Shown here in pieces: positions 25,621 to 34,374 of a DNA stretch of 64,000 bases (position 1 is its first letter; every line of letters starts with the position of its first letter). The notes beneath the pieces were generated by a model. The model worked only from the letters and a program-made list of their open reading frames with translations, was not told where the DNA came from and made no database searches. The DNA is taken from the NCBI GenBank assembly GCA_031292035.1, contig JARLHX010000262.1, positions 1-64,000 of the forward strand, written 5' to 3'. The stretch comes from Negativicutes bacterium (GTDB taxonomy: Bacteria; Bacillota_C; Negativicutes; Sporomusales_B; JARLHX01). The position numbers were made by a program, and so were the translations under genes.

Positions 25621-26316
25621 TCAGCCGATGAATTGGCCGTTGGCCCATTGGCCGTCTTTGAGGACGGTGCCGTCGGGTTTGTAAAGAACGCCGTAGCCGT
25701 GGGGCTTGCCGCCGAGGAAGCCGCCCTGATAATAGGCGCCGTCAGGAAAGTGCATGATCCCTTTGCCGGTGCCGACGCCGCCGACCACGTCGCCTTCGTA
25801 GGTGATGCCGTTGGCCCATTTATAGAGGCCTTTGCCGTCGGGACGGTCATCGGCAAAGTCGCCCGCAAAGGAGGAGCCGTCGCCGAACTGGTAGATGCCT
25901 TTGCCCTGGCGTTTGCCGTTGACCCAGTCGCCGTCATAGGAAGCGCCGCCTGCCCAGCGGGCGAGGCCTTTACCGTGAAAGACCCAGTCGACAAGGTCGC
26001 CTTCATAGGAAGCGCCCTTGGTCCAGTCGATCCGGCCATGGCCGGTGACCTTGCCGTTGACGATGGGGCCTTCGTAGACGAGATACAGGCTGCCGTCCAC
26101 GTATGTTTTCAAGACGCCAGTGCCGTTGGCGTAGTTGTCGGCGTTTTTGTCGCCCGTCCAGGTGGCCGAGTTTTCCGGGTGGGACCCCGAATCCCAGATA
26201 ACGGCTCCTTCGTCGGTGGCGAACCAGGTTCCGGCAGCAGCGGCCGGCAGGGTGACGAGACTGAGGGCGAGCAGTAGAATGAGGCCGCCCAGGTTGCGAG
26301 TGATCAGGCGAATCAT
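25621..26316 (-). CDS. Secreted MORN-repeat protein 2 (231 aa)
   Basis: Shares the signal peptide type and the AAGTWFATDEGAVIWDSGSH module with its neighbours but has only about seven MORN units (for example YDGDWVNGKRQGKGIYQF). The ending KPDGTVLKDGQWANGQFIG matches the other two. It starts behind GGAGGTACACT. The three genes differ mainly in repeat number, as expected if they arose by duplication and unequal recombination. Confidence 0.85.
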   Translation of the reverse strand: MIRLITRNLGGLILLLALSLVTLPAAAAGTWFATDEGAVIWDSGSHPENSATWTGDKNADNYANGTGVLKTYVDGSLYLVYEGPIVNGKVTGHGRIDWTKGASYEGDLVDWVFHGKGLARWAGGASYDGDWVNGKRQGKGIYQFGDGSSFAGDFADDRPDGKGLYKWANGITYEGDVVGGVGTGKGIMHFPDGAYYQGGFLGGKPHGYGVLYKPDGTVLKDGQWANGQFIG

Positions 26317-26433
26317 AGTGTACCTCCTGGCGTATTTGTTGTCAAATGGTGAAAAAAAGCAGAGACATGGAGCGACTTAATTAGTTCGCCGTCATGTCCC
26401 GATTTCCCTGCCGGCAGGAGCGGATTGCCGGTG

Positions 26434-27537
26434 CTAACTGATGAAGCTGCCGTTTTCCCATTGGCCTTGTTTGAGGACGGTGCCGTCAGGGGCGTAGAGG
26501 GTGCCCTGGCCGGTACGCTTACCGTCAACAAAGTCGCCGTCATAGTAGTAACCGTTAGCCGAGCGGTAGATGCCTCTACCGGTCCGGGCGTTGTCGAGAA
26601 AATCGCCTTCATAGGAATCGCCGTTGATCCAGCGGAAGATGCCTTTGCCGGTGCGGAGATTTTTGACGAAGTCGCCGGTGTAGGTGTCGCCGTTTGCCCA
26701 GCGAAACTCGCCTTTACCGTGGAGATTGCCTTGGCTGAAGTCGCCTTCGTAGGAATTGCCGTTGGAGTATTTTAAGGTGCCGCGGCCGGTACGGATGGCA
26801 TCGATAAAGTCGCCGGTGTAGGTATCGCCGTTGACCCAGCGGAAGACGCCTTTGCCGGTACGGAAGTTGTCAAAGAAGTCGCCCTCGTAGGAATTGCCGT
26901 TAGGCCAGTGATAGATGCCTTTGCCGGTAGTTTTACCTTCGACGAAGTCGCCGGTGTAGGTTTCGCCGTTGACCCAGCGGAAGACGCCTTTGCCGTTGCT
27001 TTTGCCTTCGACAAAGTCACCGATATAGGTATCGCCGTTAGCCCAGGTCTCCATGCCTTTGCCGGTGCGCCGGTCGTCGACAAAGTCGCCTTCGTAGGTG
27101 CCGCCGCTGGTCCAGTGAAAGACGCCCTTGCCATGGAATTTGTCGTTGAGGAAGTCGCCTTCATAGCGATTGCCGCTGGCAAATTTGAAGATGCCTTTGC
27201 CGCTCCGCATGCTGTCGACATAGTCGCCTTCATAGGAGTTGCCTGAGGCAAATTGGGCCGAGGCCTTTCCCTGGATTTTGCCTTTGACCATGGTGCCGGT
27301 CAAGGTGGCGGTGAGGGTGTCGTTGAAGAAAAATTGCAAAACGCCGGGGCCTGTGGCGTAGTTTTCCGCGTCTTTGGCGCCCGACCAGCTGGCGCTGTCA
27401 CCGGCCTGCGGGTGGGGGTCCAATACATTGGCTCCTTCGCCGGTGGTGAGCCAACTGCCTGCGGCATAAGCGGGTCCGGCTGCGAGGAGCAGGACAAGGA
27501 CTGCCAGGACATAGGCCAAGGCAATTTTTGAACGCAT
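26434..27537 (-). CDS. Secreted MORN-repeat protein 3 (367 aa)
   Basis: The longest of the three, with about twelve MORN repeats between the shared AAGSWLTTGEGANVLDPHPQ module and the APDGTVLKQGQWENGSFIS ending. Neighbouring repeats are close copies at DNA level (FRWVNGDTYTGDF and FRWVNGETYTGDF), so array expansion is recent. The signal peptide is clear. It lies first on the minus strand, divergent from the portal gene. A terminator is not evident between it and protein 2, so all three may be co-transcribed. Confidence 0.85.
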   Translation of the reverse strand: MRSKIALAYVLAVLVLLLAAGPAYAAGSWLTTGEGANVLDPHPQAGDSASWSGAKDAENYATGPGVLQFFFNDTLTATLTGTMVKGKIQGKASAQFASGNSYEGDYVDSMRSGKGIFKFASGNRYEGDFLNDKFHGKGVFHWTSGGTYEGDFVDDRRTGKGMETWANGDTYIGDFVEGKSNGKGVFRWVNGETYTGDFVEGKTTGKGIYHWPNGNSYEGDFFDNFRTGKGVFRWVNGDTYTGDFIDAIRTGRGTLKYSNGNSYEGDFSQGNLHGKGEFRWANGDTYTGDFVKNLRTGKGIFRWINGDSYEGDFLDNARTGRGIYRSANGYYYDGDFVDGKRTGQGTLYAPDGTVLKQGQWENGSFIS

Positions 27538-27685
27538 GGTGATACCTCCAATACGATTTTACCCTAAGGCGGCGCCGGTGGACGGGGCCGTTACTTTTAT
27601 GTGCTTCGGCAAATTTACCCAATTTCCTGCATTATATACAAATATTTACAATAACGGTTTTTGTTGATGAAGAGGAGGTGAGAGA

Positions 27686-27784
27686 ATGAACAGACTGAAA
27701 GGTTGGCTGGCGGCGGCCAGAGAGGAAATAGCCAAGAAGGTGGAGGAGGTGCGGGCATGGATACAAAAAATGAGGAACTCCTAG
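27686..27784 (+). CDS. Small leader protein before portal (32 aa)
   Basis: GAGGAGGTGAGAGA is a very strong ribosome site before ATG 27686. The product is an amphipathic helix (MNRLKGWLAAAREEIAKKVE ...) and overlaps the portal start by 28 nt in another frame. It could be translated to couple portal synthesis, or be a real small virion protein. Confidence 0.5.
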   Translation: MNRLKGWLAAAREEIAKKVEEVRAWIQKMRNS

Positions 27785-29700
27785 CGCGGCTGACCGGCGA
27801 CATCGAGGCTGCCAACCGGCATTATGAATCTGATATCGAGCCGCTTATCTTAGAGCGCAGCCGGGTCTATCACGGCGACAAGGAATACTATCGCCAGAAA
27901 TACCCCGATCTGTCGGAGGTGTCGGATCTGGTGTCGACCGACCTCGCGGATATTATCGAGTGGTCGATGCCTTCTTTAATGAAGGCTTATTTTTCGGGGG
28001 CGGAGATTGTGTCCATCCAGGGGGTGGACGCCACCGACGAACGGCCGGCCAAGGTGATGCAGGAGCTGGTCAACTACCAGCTGACCAAGCTCAATAAATT
28101 TTTTGTGGTGTGCTATGACTGGATCAAGACGGCGTTTATCGAGAACGCCGCCGCCATCAAGTGTTCGTGGACGCGCGAGACCAAAGCGGACAAGCGGTTT
28201 GTCGAGGTGCTGTCAGCCGAGCAGCTGGCAGCTCTCAAGGCCTCGCCCCTGGCCAGGGTGAAAAAATCGGCCAAGGTAGCCGGGGCCGATGACCTTTTCA
28301 AGGTGGAGTTTGAGACTTTAAAAATCGTCAAAAACGCCCCGCGGATCGAGAATGTCCCGGCGGCGGAGCTGCGGTTCAGCCCGGAGGCCAATGATCTGGA
28401 GGACTGCAATTTTGTGGCCCACCGCAAGATCGTGACAGTGGGGTATCTGCGGAAGCTGGAGGAGGAGGGGCTGTATCAGCATGTCGACGAGGTGGTGGAA
28501 ACCCTCGGCGATGTCAAATACACCGAAAGCGAGCTCTTGAACAACCCTGATCTTGAAAGTCTCGATGTCGAGGATCAGACAGCCAGGCGGCGGGTCGAGC
28601 TCTATGAATGCTATGTGAAATACGACGCTGACGGCGATCAGATCCTCGAAGACTGGATCGTCACCATGGCCGGGCAGACCATCATCCGTAAGGAGCTCAA
28701 CACCTATGGGCGGCACCCATTTTTCCTCCTCGCGCCGGTCCGAGACCCGGGCCGCATTTGGCCCAAGAAGGGGATCGGCCAGTTTGTCAGCGAGATCCAG
28801 TCCCTCAAGACAGCCTTTTTGCGCCAGATCATCAACAATACGGCGCTGAATAACGATCTGCCGGCCTTTGTCGACGAGAACCGGGTCAATATCATGGATG
28901 TGGTGGAACGGAAAAAAACCATCCGGGTGTCGGGCGCGCCGGGGACGGCGGTGTCTTTCCCGCCCCTGCAGCCCATGGCCCCCTGGACCATGCAGCTTTT
29001 AGAATACCTGGAGTCGGCCAAGGAGCAGGCCAGCGGCGTGACCCGCTACAACCAGGGTCTCGACGCCTCGAGCCTCAATAAAACAGCCACCGGCATTTCG
29101 ATCATCCATGACGCCAGCAACCAGCGCCTCGAGCTCATCGCCCGCATCCTGCTGGAGACCGGGCTGACGCCGCTTTTTCGGTTTATCATCCTTTTAAATC
29201 AGAAATTCATCGACCAGCCCCAGGTCATCCGGCTGGCCAATCAGCCCCTCATCATCCGGGGGGACGATCTGCAGGGCAACTTTGACCTGGAGATCAACGC
29301 CTCGCTGGGGGTGGGGTCCAAGCCCACCGAGATGCAGAATATCCAGATGCTGCTCGGCATGTATCCCCATATGGCCCAGGCCGGCATCGTCAAGCCGGAA
29401 AATGTGTATAACGCGGTGCGCAAGATGCTGGAGATCATGGGCTATAAGAATATCAGCGAATTCATCAGCGAGCCGCCGCCTGCGCCGAAACCGCCCGCCG
29501 GAGCACCGGTAGGAGCGCAGGGTGCGGGGGGCAACATGCTGCAAAATCTGCTCAAAGGGGTGATCGCCAGTGGACAAGGAGCGGGAGCTGCGCCTGAGGA
29601 CCCAGGTGATCTCAGCGGAGGAGGCGGAGGGGGCGCTGCGCTATTGTCAGCACTTGTTTCCCGAGCTCAGGGCCGAGGTGTACCGCCGGCTGGAGGCTGA
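27757..29700 (+). CDS. Podovirus-type portal protein (647 aa)
   Basis: ATG 27757 is preferred because GGAGGAGGTGCGGGC precedes it. The N-terminal half has features of podoviral portals: ERSRVYHGDKEYYRQKYPDL, then DIIEWSMPSLMKAYFSG. The centre has FFLLAPVRDPGRIWPKKGIG and the tail-facing region KEQASGVTRYNQGLDASSLN, with SIIHDASNQRLELIARI. Twelve copies would form the vertex through which DNA is packed. Length fits P22/SU10-type portals. It lies 17 kb from terL, whereas these genes are normally adjacent. Confidence 0.9.
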   Translation: MDTKNEELLARLTGDIEAANRHYESDIEPLILERSRVYHGDKEYYRQKYPDLSEVSDLVSTDLADIIEWSMPSLMKAYFSGAEIVSIQGVDATDERPAKVMQELVNYQLTKLNKFFVVCYDWIKTAFIENAAAIKCSWTRETKADKRFVEVLSAEQLAALKASPLARVKKSAKVAGADDLFKVEFETLKIVKNAPRIENVPAAELRFSPEANDLEDCNFVAHRKIVTVGYLRKLEEEGLYQHVDEVVETLGDVKYTESELLNNPDLESLDVEDQTARRRVELYECYVKYDADGDQILEDWIVTMAGQTIIRKELNTYGRHPFFLLAPVRDPGRIWPKKGIGQFVSEIQSLKTAFLRQIINNTALNNDLPAFVDENRVNIMDVVERKKTIRVSGAPGTAVSFPPLQPMAPWTMQLLEYLESAKEQASGVTRYNQGLDASSLNKTATGISIIHDASNQRLELIARILLETGLTPLFRFIILLNQKFIDQPQVIRLANQPLIIRGDDLQGNFDLEINASLGVGSKPTEMQNIQMLLGMYPHMAQAGIVKPENVYNAVRKMLEIMGYKNISEFISEPPPAPKPPAGAPVGAQGAGGNMLQNLLKGVIASGQGAGAAPEDPGDLSGGGGGGAALLSALVSRAQGRGVPPAGG

Positions 29701-29821
29701 CGACGCGCCTGATCTCGCCGGACTCCGGGCCGAGCTGGTGGCGCTGAAACGGGTGGAAGAGCGGCTGGCGGCCGCCATCCGCGGCGGGACGCTGGCGCTG
29801 AGGGAGCTGACCGGGCAGTAG
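29570..29821 (+). CDS. Small helical virion-module protein (83 aa)
   Basis: GTG start 131 nt inside the end of the portal gene, in another frame. The product is helical and charged (AEEAEGALRYCQHLFPELRA, then LVALKRVEERLAAAIRGG). It may be a connector or chaperone-like protein of the portal. A degraded copy of its middle lies at 30768-30836, evidence that the segment was duplicated as coding DNA. Confidence 0.6.
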   Translation: MDKERELRLRTQVISAEEAEGALRYCQHLFPELRAEVYRRLEADDAPDLAGLRAELVALKRVEERLAAAIRGGTLALRELTGQ

Positions 29822-29838
29822 TTAATAATTTCGAAAGG

Positions 29839-30159
29839 ATGATTGGGTTGGGTATCAATGGAATTTCAGGTCCTTATGAACCTATTCCTGGATGGTGGAA
29901 ATACTTAAAGGGTTTAAACGCTGCTAATTTATTCCTTTGGGGAGTTGGGCCGATACCTGGTGTACTGACGCAGACACCCCTCGATCCGGGCACCCGTGAC
30001 CCGGATGTTCCTCCCATAGGTGACGACGGCAGCAGTTCTAATATTACGGGGCAGGACGGGCCTGCCTATTCGATCGGCGGCAATGGTAATGTCATCGGAT
30101 CAAACGGCGAATACACCGGGCTGAATCTGGGCAATGCGGCCGATGCGGTATTGGGGTAA
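29839..30159 (+). CDS. Gly/Asn-rich small virion-type protein (106 aa)
   Basis: Start at ATG 29839 or TTG 29848. The N-terminal half has an amphipathic helix (PGWWKYLKGLNAANLFLWG), and the C-terminal half is Gly/Asn-rich (IGGNGNVIGSNGEYTGLN). Its SNGEY resembles the (I)ADNGEYY element of the proteins at 34375 and 35899, so these may belong to one group of small ejected or capsid-associated proteins. No family is recognised. Confidence 0.5.
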   Translation: MIGLGINGISGPYEPIPGWWKYLKGLNAANLFLWGVGPIPGVLTQTPLDPGTRDPDVPPIGDDGSSSNITGQDGPAYSIGGNGNVIGSNGEYTGLNLGNAADAVLG

Positions 30160-30177
30160 TATGGAGGAGGTGGGCAA

Positions 30178-30225
30178 ATGTTTGTCGGGAAAAGGAGAAC
30201 GCCACAGCAAGAACGGCACCAGTAG
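30178..30225 (+). CDS. Very short frame with strong ribosome site (15 aa), probable gene remnant
   Basis: ATGGAGGAGGTGGGCAA precedes ATG 30178, but translation stops after 15 codons. The ribosome site is as strong as for real virion genes, so this may be the 5' end of a deleted gene. A terminator follows at 30253. Confidence 0.3.
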   Translation: MFVGKRRTPQQERHQ

Positions 30226-30252
30226 CTATGACTGTAGCGACATATCGTGAAG

Positions 30253-30289
30253 GAAACAAAGGGGAAGCGTGTACTTCCCCTTTTGTTTC
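30253..30289 (+). terminator. Terminator after the portal block
   Basis: GAAACAAA.GGGGAAG pairs with CTTCCCCTTTTGTTTC over a 6-nt loop, with TTTTGTTT in the right arm. Confidence 0.8.
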
Positions 30290-30325
30290 AAGAATAGGTC
30301 AACTAGATATAGGAAGTAAAAAGCA

Positions 30326-30577
30326 CTATGGCTTAGAGAAAAAACGTTTATAAAATATTTTAAGTCCTTCCCAGATAGCATATAACAGTAACGCAAATAG
30401 AATAGATAATATCCAAGGCAGGGCAGAGCGGATAAAACGTAAATGCCAATCGCTATAATCTAATCCATAATTTAAAGTAATCCAATCTTCCGCCGACCAT
30501 GATAAGAAAGCCGCAGTAAGCCATGCAATCCATAATCTAATATCAAAAAGCCAGTAAATATATTTAAACCAGTTCAT
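30326..30577 (-). CDS. AT-rich small membrane protein (83 aa)
   Basis: ATG 30577 follows AAAAGGGGGGATAAAGAAT. Two hydrophobic segments are visible (YWLFDIRLWIAWLTAAFLSW and LPWILSILFALLLYAIWEGL). The gene is much AT-richer than the virion genes around it. It lies opposite to them and is probably acquired. The function is unknown. Confidence 0.55.
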   Translation of the reverse strand: MNWFKYIYWLFDIRLWIAWLTAAFLSWSAEDWITLNYGLDYSDWHLRFIRSALPWILSILFALLLYAIWEGLKIFYKRFFSKP

Positions 30578-30767
30578 ATTCTTTATCCCCCCTTTTAATT
30601 TTGGGAATTTAACAGATGTAGTCGGTCTGTGATGTAAATAAAAGTAACAAAAGGCAAAGGGCAATTTCTCGCATGGGAAGAATCCTTTACGCGAACGGGA
30701 CTTATTTACTAATATTACTTATTTTGTATAATTATAGACGATTTGCTTTTTTCCTGCATCGGAAGAT

Positions 30768-30836
30768 GGAGCGGCGCTGCGCTGCTGTCAGCTCTTGTTT
30801 TCCGAGCTCAGGGCCGAGGTGTACCGTCGACTTGCA
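30768..30836 (+). pseudogene. Degraded duplicate of part of the 29570-29821 gene
   Basis: Positions 30768-30836 repeat 29626-29694 with a few substitutions; the block GAGCTCAGGGCCGAGGTGTA is identical. The translated frame keeps ELRAEVYRRL, but no start or full domain remains. This is a scrap left by duplication and deletion. The surrounding 30578-31020 holds nothing else convincing. Confidence 0.7.
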
Positions 30837-31020
30837 GGATGGGACGCCGCTCGCAGTGCTGCGTGCACTTGGATGGGCTGGGGCGATAAACGGTGCGCCA
30901 GGGAATGCCGCTATTGGACGAGGGAAACTGTTCGGTAAAATGCAAATTGTTGGGTAAAGAGGATGAATATGGAATGACGCGAAGAGGAGATAGGTAAAGT
31001 CTGATCAGGGCGGTGAGGAT

Positions 31021-31353
31021 GTGAAGGATGTTTGGCTGTTTCTGATTTTCGCGGCGGGGGCCAGCCTGGCTTCTTATGTCGGCATTCAGGGAAAGTTTCT
31101 CAGCTCATTTGCAATGATGTCGGGGTTTTCAGCGATGACGACGCCCTTCATGACCGGCAGAAGGAATAGGCTGATTTGCTGGTTGTGGGCGGTGGCCGTT
31201 TTGATTTATGACTCCTATTATGCAGACTATCTCTTGCTTCAGGCGCTCATGGTCATTTTCGTGCCATGGACGTTTTATGCCGCGTTCTACAACAAATATT
31301 TCCGAGGCAAAAAAGCTGCACGGAAAGGGGGAAATGTCGATGATGGATTTTGA
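31021..31353 (+). CDS. Membrane protein, unknown (110 aa)
   Basis: GTG start behind GGCGGTGAGG. Three to four hydrophobic helices are visible (VWLFLIFAAGASLASYVGIQ, LICWLWAVAVLIYDSYY, LMVIFVPWTFYAAFY) and the tail is Lys-rich. It could be a holin-like protein by size and helix number, but it is not beside a lysis enzyme and the sequence does not match a holin family I know. Confidence 0.5.
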   Translation: MKDVWLFLIFAAGASLASYVGIQGKFLSSFAMMSGFSAMTTPFMTGRRNRLICWLWAVAVLIYDSYYADYLLLQALMVIFVPWTFYAAFYNKYFRGKKAARKGGNVDDGF

Positions 31354-31408
31354 TCCGGCGAAGGATAGGTCGGATAAGATGGCGGGGCGATCTTCCCTAA
31401 AACAATAA
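31334..31408 (+). CDS. Small acidic/basic peptide frame (24 aa)
   Basis: AAAGGGGGAA before ATG 31334; overlaps the end of the membrane protein gene and ends at the terminator. Only the ribosome site and place support it. Confidence 0.3.
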   Translation: MSMMDFDPAKDRSDKMAGRSSLKQ

Positions 31409-31410
31409 AA

Positions 31411-31444
31411 ATGACCCGGATTGGCTTTTGCCGTTCCGGGTCAT
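31411..31444. terminator. Bidirectional terminator
   Basis: ATGACCCGGA pairs with TCCGGGTCAT between convergent genes. Confidence 0.75.
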
Positions 31445-31460
31445 CTTGGTCTAGTTGCGT

Positions 31461-31781
31461 TTATTGGAGGATATGGAAGTTGTAATTCAGGCCGCAATTG
31501 TTGTCCCAGTTGTTGGCGGAGTCTTTGAATGCGACGCAGAGGGTGTCGCTGTTGGCGGTCCGCACGGTGGCTTCAAAGCCGGCAGGAGTGCGGGTCATCA
31601 TGAGGTCGTGAGAATTTTGCCAGTCAAAACCGTAGCCTACATGGGCAATGATATCGGATGCGCCGCTTTTGGGCAGTAATCCGTTGTATGCGATTTTTAC
31701 CGATTCTCCGACGTGTACCGGGGTTGGGTTGATCATGACACCATTTGCGAGGTATTCGTTGCTGTTAGCCTTGAAAATCAT
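31461..31781 (-). CDS. CBM25/26-like carbohydrate-binding protein (106 aa)
   Basis: The whole protein is one starch-binding-type module: VHVGESVKIAYNGLLPKSGA, then HVGYGFDWQNSHDLMM, FEATVRTANSDTLCVAFKDS and NNWDNNCGLNYNFHI. Trp and Asn residues of the WDNN segment are where glycans stack in this family. There is no signal peptide and no enzyme domain. Free-standing modules like this occur in Clostridia near glycogen genes; here it is single and inside a prophage, so its partner is unknown. Confidence 0.75.
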   Translation of the reverse strand: MIFKANSNEYLANGVMINPTPVHVGESVKIAYNGLLPKSGASDIIAHVGYGFDWQNSHDLMMTRTPAGFEATVRTANSDTLCVAFKDSANNWDNNCGLNYNFHILQ

Positions 31782-31936
31782 TTTGTTGCCTCCCCTTTGA
31801 TTATTTTGTACGAAGGTATTATGTTCAAGATGCTAACAGGTCATTCAAATATTTTTATGGTAATTTGTTACAATTTGTTAAAGTGGATCGATGTACCGGG
31901 AAGGGAAGGACTCGGGATTTGGCGGAGGTCGGCCGC

Positions 31937-32761
31937 TCAGCTTTTAGGTGCGGCCAGCTCTTCGATGAGCTCGGCAAGGAGCCAGCAGGCGCGGGGGAGG
32001 TGGAAGACTTCACCGCCGGTGGTGGTGACCCGGATGGGCCATGTTTTTTCGATTTTGGCGACTGACGAGAAGGGGAGGAAGCGCTCGGGGGCGCCGGACT
32101 CTTTGACCCGCACGCCGCCCGCTTCGACGGTGACGGTTAGCCGATGAAAGTATTCGAGTGCCAGGTAGGGTATGGTGAGGGCCAGCGCGAGATAGGCCAT
32201 ATAGAGGTAGGAGAAATAGTATTTGACGCCAAGAAGAAGGGCCAGGGCGAAAGAGAGGCCGTAGCCGGAGCGAAAGAGCCAGAGGGCCGATACGGTGGCG
32301 TAGAGGCCGGTGGGGGCATAGGTGATGGTGAGGGAGTCTCCCTGGGCGCCGGGCTTGATGTCGAGGAAATCGCGGCCGATGGTCCAGTCGGTGAGGTGGG
32401 TCCGGGCAAGTTTGGCGATGTCGCTGCAGGCGAGGCTGATATCCCGTTCTGAGCGGTCGGCAAAGAAAAAGAGCAGGGGACAGCCGCCGTCTCTGGTGGA
32501 GGATGGGAAGCCGGTAATCCGTTCGATCTCGGAAAAGGGAGTTTCGCGTCCGGCGTGGATTTCCGCAAGACCGGTGGCGGTCAGGGCAAAGACGCCTTTT
32601 TTCCGGGTAAGGTAGCCGTACAGGAAGAGGGCGCAGGGGATGGCGAGCAAAAAGAGATAGGGCCAGGGGTCTTGCAGGCAATCGGGGTAGTCCCGGAGGG
32701 CCGGGAGGAGACAGAGGAGGAATACAAATCCATAGGTCAGGTAAAAACGCCAGCGGGGCAT
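31937..32761 (-). CDS. Membrane protein with two PH-like (bPH) domains (274 aa)
   Basis: Two helix pairs (FYLTYGFVFLLCLLPAL with WPYLFLLAIPCALFLYGYL, and FALALLLGVKYYFSYLYMA with LALALTIPYLAL) each precede a soluble beta-rich stretch. Those stretches (KKGVFALTATGLAEIHAG ... and RLTVTVEAGGVRVKESG ... FSSVAKIEKTWPIRVTTTGG) have the strand pattern of bacterial PH domains. The gene is 11 nt behind the Adhesin-E-like lipoprotein gene, so they are one operon. Confidence 0.6.
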   Translation of the reverse strand: MPRWRFYLTYGFVFLLCLLPALRDYPDCLQDPWPYLFLLAIPCALFLYGYLTRKKGVFALTATGLAEIHAGRETPFSEIERITGFPSSTRDGGCPLLFFFADRSERDISLACSDIAKLARTHLTDWTIGRDFLDIKPGAQGDSLTITYAPTGLYATVSALWLFRSGYGLSFALALLLGVKYYFSYLYMAYLALALTIPYLALEYFHRLTVTVEAGGVRVKESGAPERFLPFSSVAKIEKTWPIRVTTTGGEVFHLPRACWLLAELIEELAAPKS

Positions 32762-32772
32762 AGACTACCTCC

Positions 32773-34257
32773 TTATTGCAGGGGGATGTTGTTGGCGCGG
32801 CAGTAGTCGAGGAGGGCGGCAGCTATGGCTTCTTCCCACTGCCCGGTCGCCGGGACCTTCCAGGCTGCGCCCGGCCGGGTGGCGAGCTTTTCGCCCCACT
32901 CGGCGTAGGCGGTCTCTTGCGAGAGCAGGACTTCCTTGGTGGCGAGGCGGTAGGAGAAGGTCCACAAGACGTATTTTTCGCCGTATTCTCGCGTGCGGAG
33001 CCATTCCAGCTCGATGCGGGCGGAGAGGACGCCGCCCTCGACCCGGACGGTGCCGGGGTGGAAGAAGAGATAGTCGCCGCGGGGGCCTTTGGTCACGAAG
33101 CGGAGGTCGGGCGGGGCGAAGGCCGGGGTGGCCAGAGTCGGCAGGGCATGGGTGCGGCAGTAATCGAGGAGGCGTTCGCGCAATATCGCACCGCTGCCTT
33201 CTTTCACAGGCGCCCACTTACCGGGGGCGAGCTGCCGGATGGGGTTGCCGGATTCGTCATATAGGTCGGTGGTAAAGCTCCGGATGGTATCGGCGGCGGG
33301 ATTATACTGTAGGGTGGCCAACTGGTAGCTGACACCGGGCGGAAAGGCCGGATGTTTTTCCAGCCGGATGATGACGCTGATATAGTCGGAAAAGACCTGG
33401 ATGGAGCGGGGATCGAACCAGAGCGGTTTTTCGGCCACGGTGGCTTCGTCGTACGGGGTGAGGCCGATGTTGTGGTGGCGGGCGTAGGCCGCGGCGCCCC
33501 AGCGGGCCCGGGAAAGCGGCGAGAAAACGGCCGGGTCGAAGGGCTTCCAACTGCCTTCCGGCACTGTCTCGACCAGCTTGCCGGCGCGGTCAAACCAGGA
33601 CGAGACGCCGAGTTTATATTTGCGGGCCGCCTCGTCAAAATAAAGGGATGTCTGGAAGTATTTGAAGCCGTATTTTTGGGGCTCGGAGGAGACAAAGAGG
33701 GCGTCGCAGCTCAGGACTTCCCCGGCGACTTTGGTGCTGGCCGGATCGTAAAAAAGGTGGATCTTCTCGACGGCGGTGACGCCGGCATAGGCAAAGCCTT
33801 TGGCGATATACGCGGGCGGAGCGGCGTCAAGGGGCAAGCCGCGGTCCTGGCAGTACTGGAGCATCGCCCGGGAGACCGCCTCGAGCGCGGGGCGCTCGGA
33901 GGCTAACGGGAAGTACCACCCGTCGTCGTCCGGCTCGGCGGAGAGCTCCCGGCCGGCGGCGTTGTAGTGGATCGCGGACAGGGTCTTGTACAGCCCCTCT
34001 GAGGGGATCATGATCTGGCGCCAAAGGGTGAAGCGGATGCCGGCGGGATTGGGGTCCCGCAGGATGACAAGGGTGGCGGCGACCTGGTCGCCGGTCACCC
34101 TGACGGTGGCCGGGTCGACGTAGTAGGCATCAAAGCCGGGGGTATGGGCGAGCAGAGTGAGCTTCGCCGGGTCGGGCACGGGAACGCTTGGCCCGGCGCC
34201 GCAGGCAGCGAGGGGGACAAGCAGGGCCAGGAGAAGGACGAGAATACCTATGCGCAT
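32773..34257 (-). CDS. Lipoprotein with four Adhesin-E-like repeats (494 aa)
   Basis: A lipobox (LVPLAACG) ends the signal peptide. The mature part has about four related units of 110 residues. Each has a YxDPxxVxV entry strand with (S/T)xxIxL, a Y(N/D)xxG block, and an ending with a helix that finishes in YCR (LLDYCRTHALP, LLDYCRANNIP). This repeat is the surface-adhesin-E type, often outer-membrane-attached. Two more proteins of this kind lie at 37207 and 38405. It is opposite to the phage genes and probably alters the lysogen surface or is plain cargo. Confidence 0.7.
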   Translation of the reverse strand: MRIGILVLLLALLVPLAACGAGPSVPVPDPAKLTLLAHTPGFDAYYVDPATVRVTGDQVAATLVILRDPNPAGIRFTLWRQIMIPSEGLYKTLSAIHYNAAGRELSAEPDDDGWYFPLASERPALEAVSRAMLQYCQDRGLPLDAAPPAYIAKGFAYAGVTAVEKIHLFYDPASTKVAGEVLSCDALFVSSEPQKYGFKYFQTSLYFDEAARKYKLGVSSWFDRAGKLVETVPEGSWKPFDPAVFSPLSRARWGAAAYARHHNIGLTPYDEATVAEKPLWFDPRSIQVFSDYISVIIRLEKHPAFPPGVSYQLATLQYNPAADTIRSFTTDLYDESGNPIRQLAPGKWAPVKEGSGAILRERLLDYCRTHALPTLATPAFAPPDLRFVTKGPRGDYLFFHPGTVRVEGGVLSARIELEWLRTREYGEKYVLWTFSYRLATKEVLLSQETAYAEWGEKLATRPGAAWKVPATGQWEEAIAAALLDYCRANNIPLQ

Positions 34258-34374
34258 GGCAAGTCTCCTTTCTTATGGGGCTGGTTTGCCTCTTTGTAGG
34301 TAAAATTCACCAAAAATGGATATTTTCCTCTTTTCAGGATGAGGATAAAAAAACAGCAGGGGAGGAAACGAAAG

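Noticed and set aside
26434..27537. CRISPR-like regular repeat spacing
   Set aside because: The repeats are 69-nt coding MORN units without unique spacers, and no cas gene is near.
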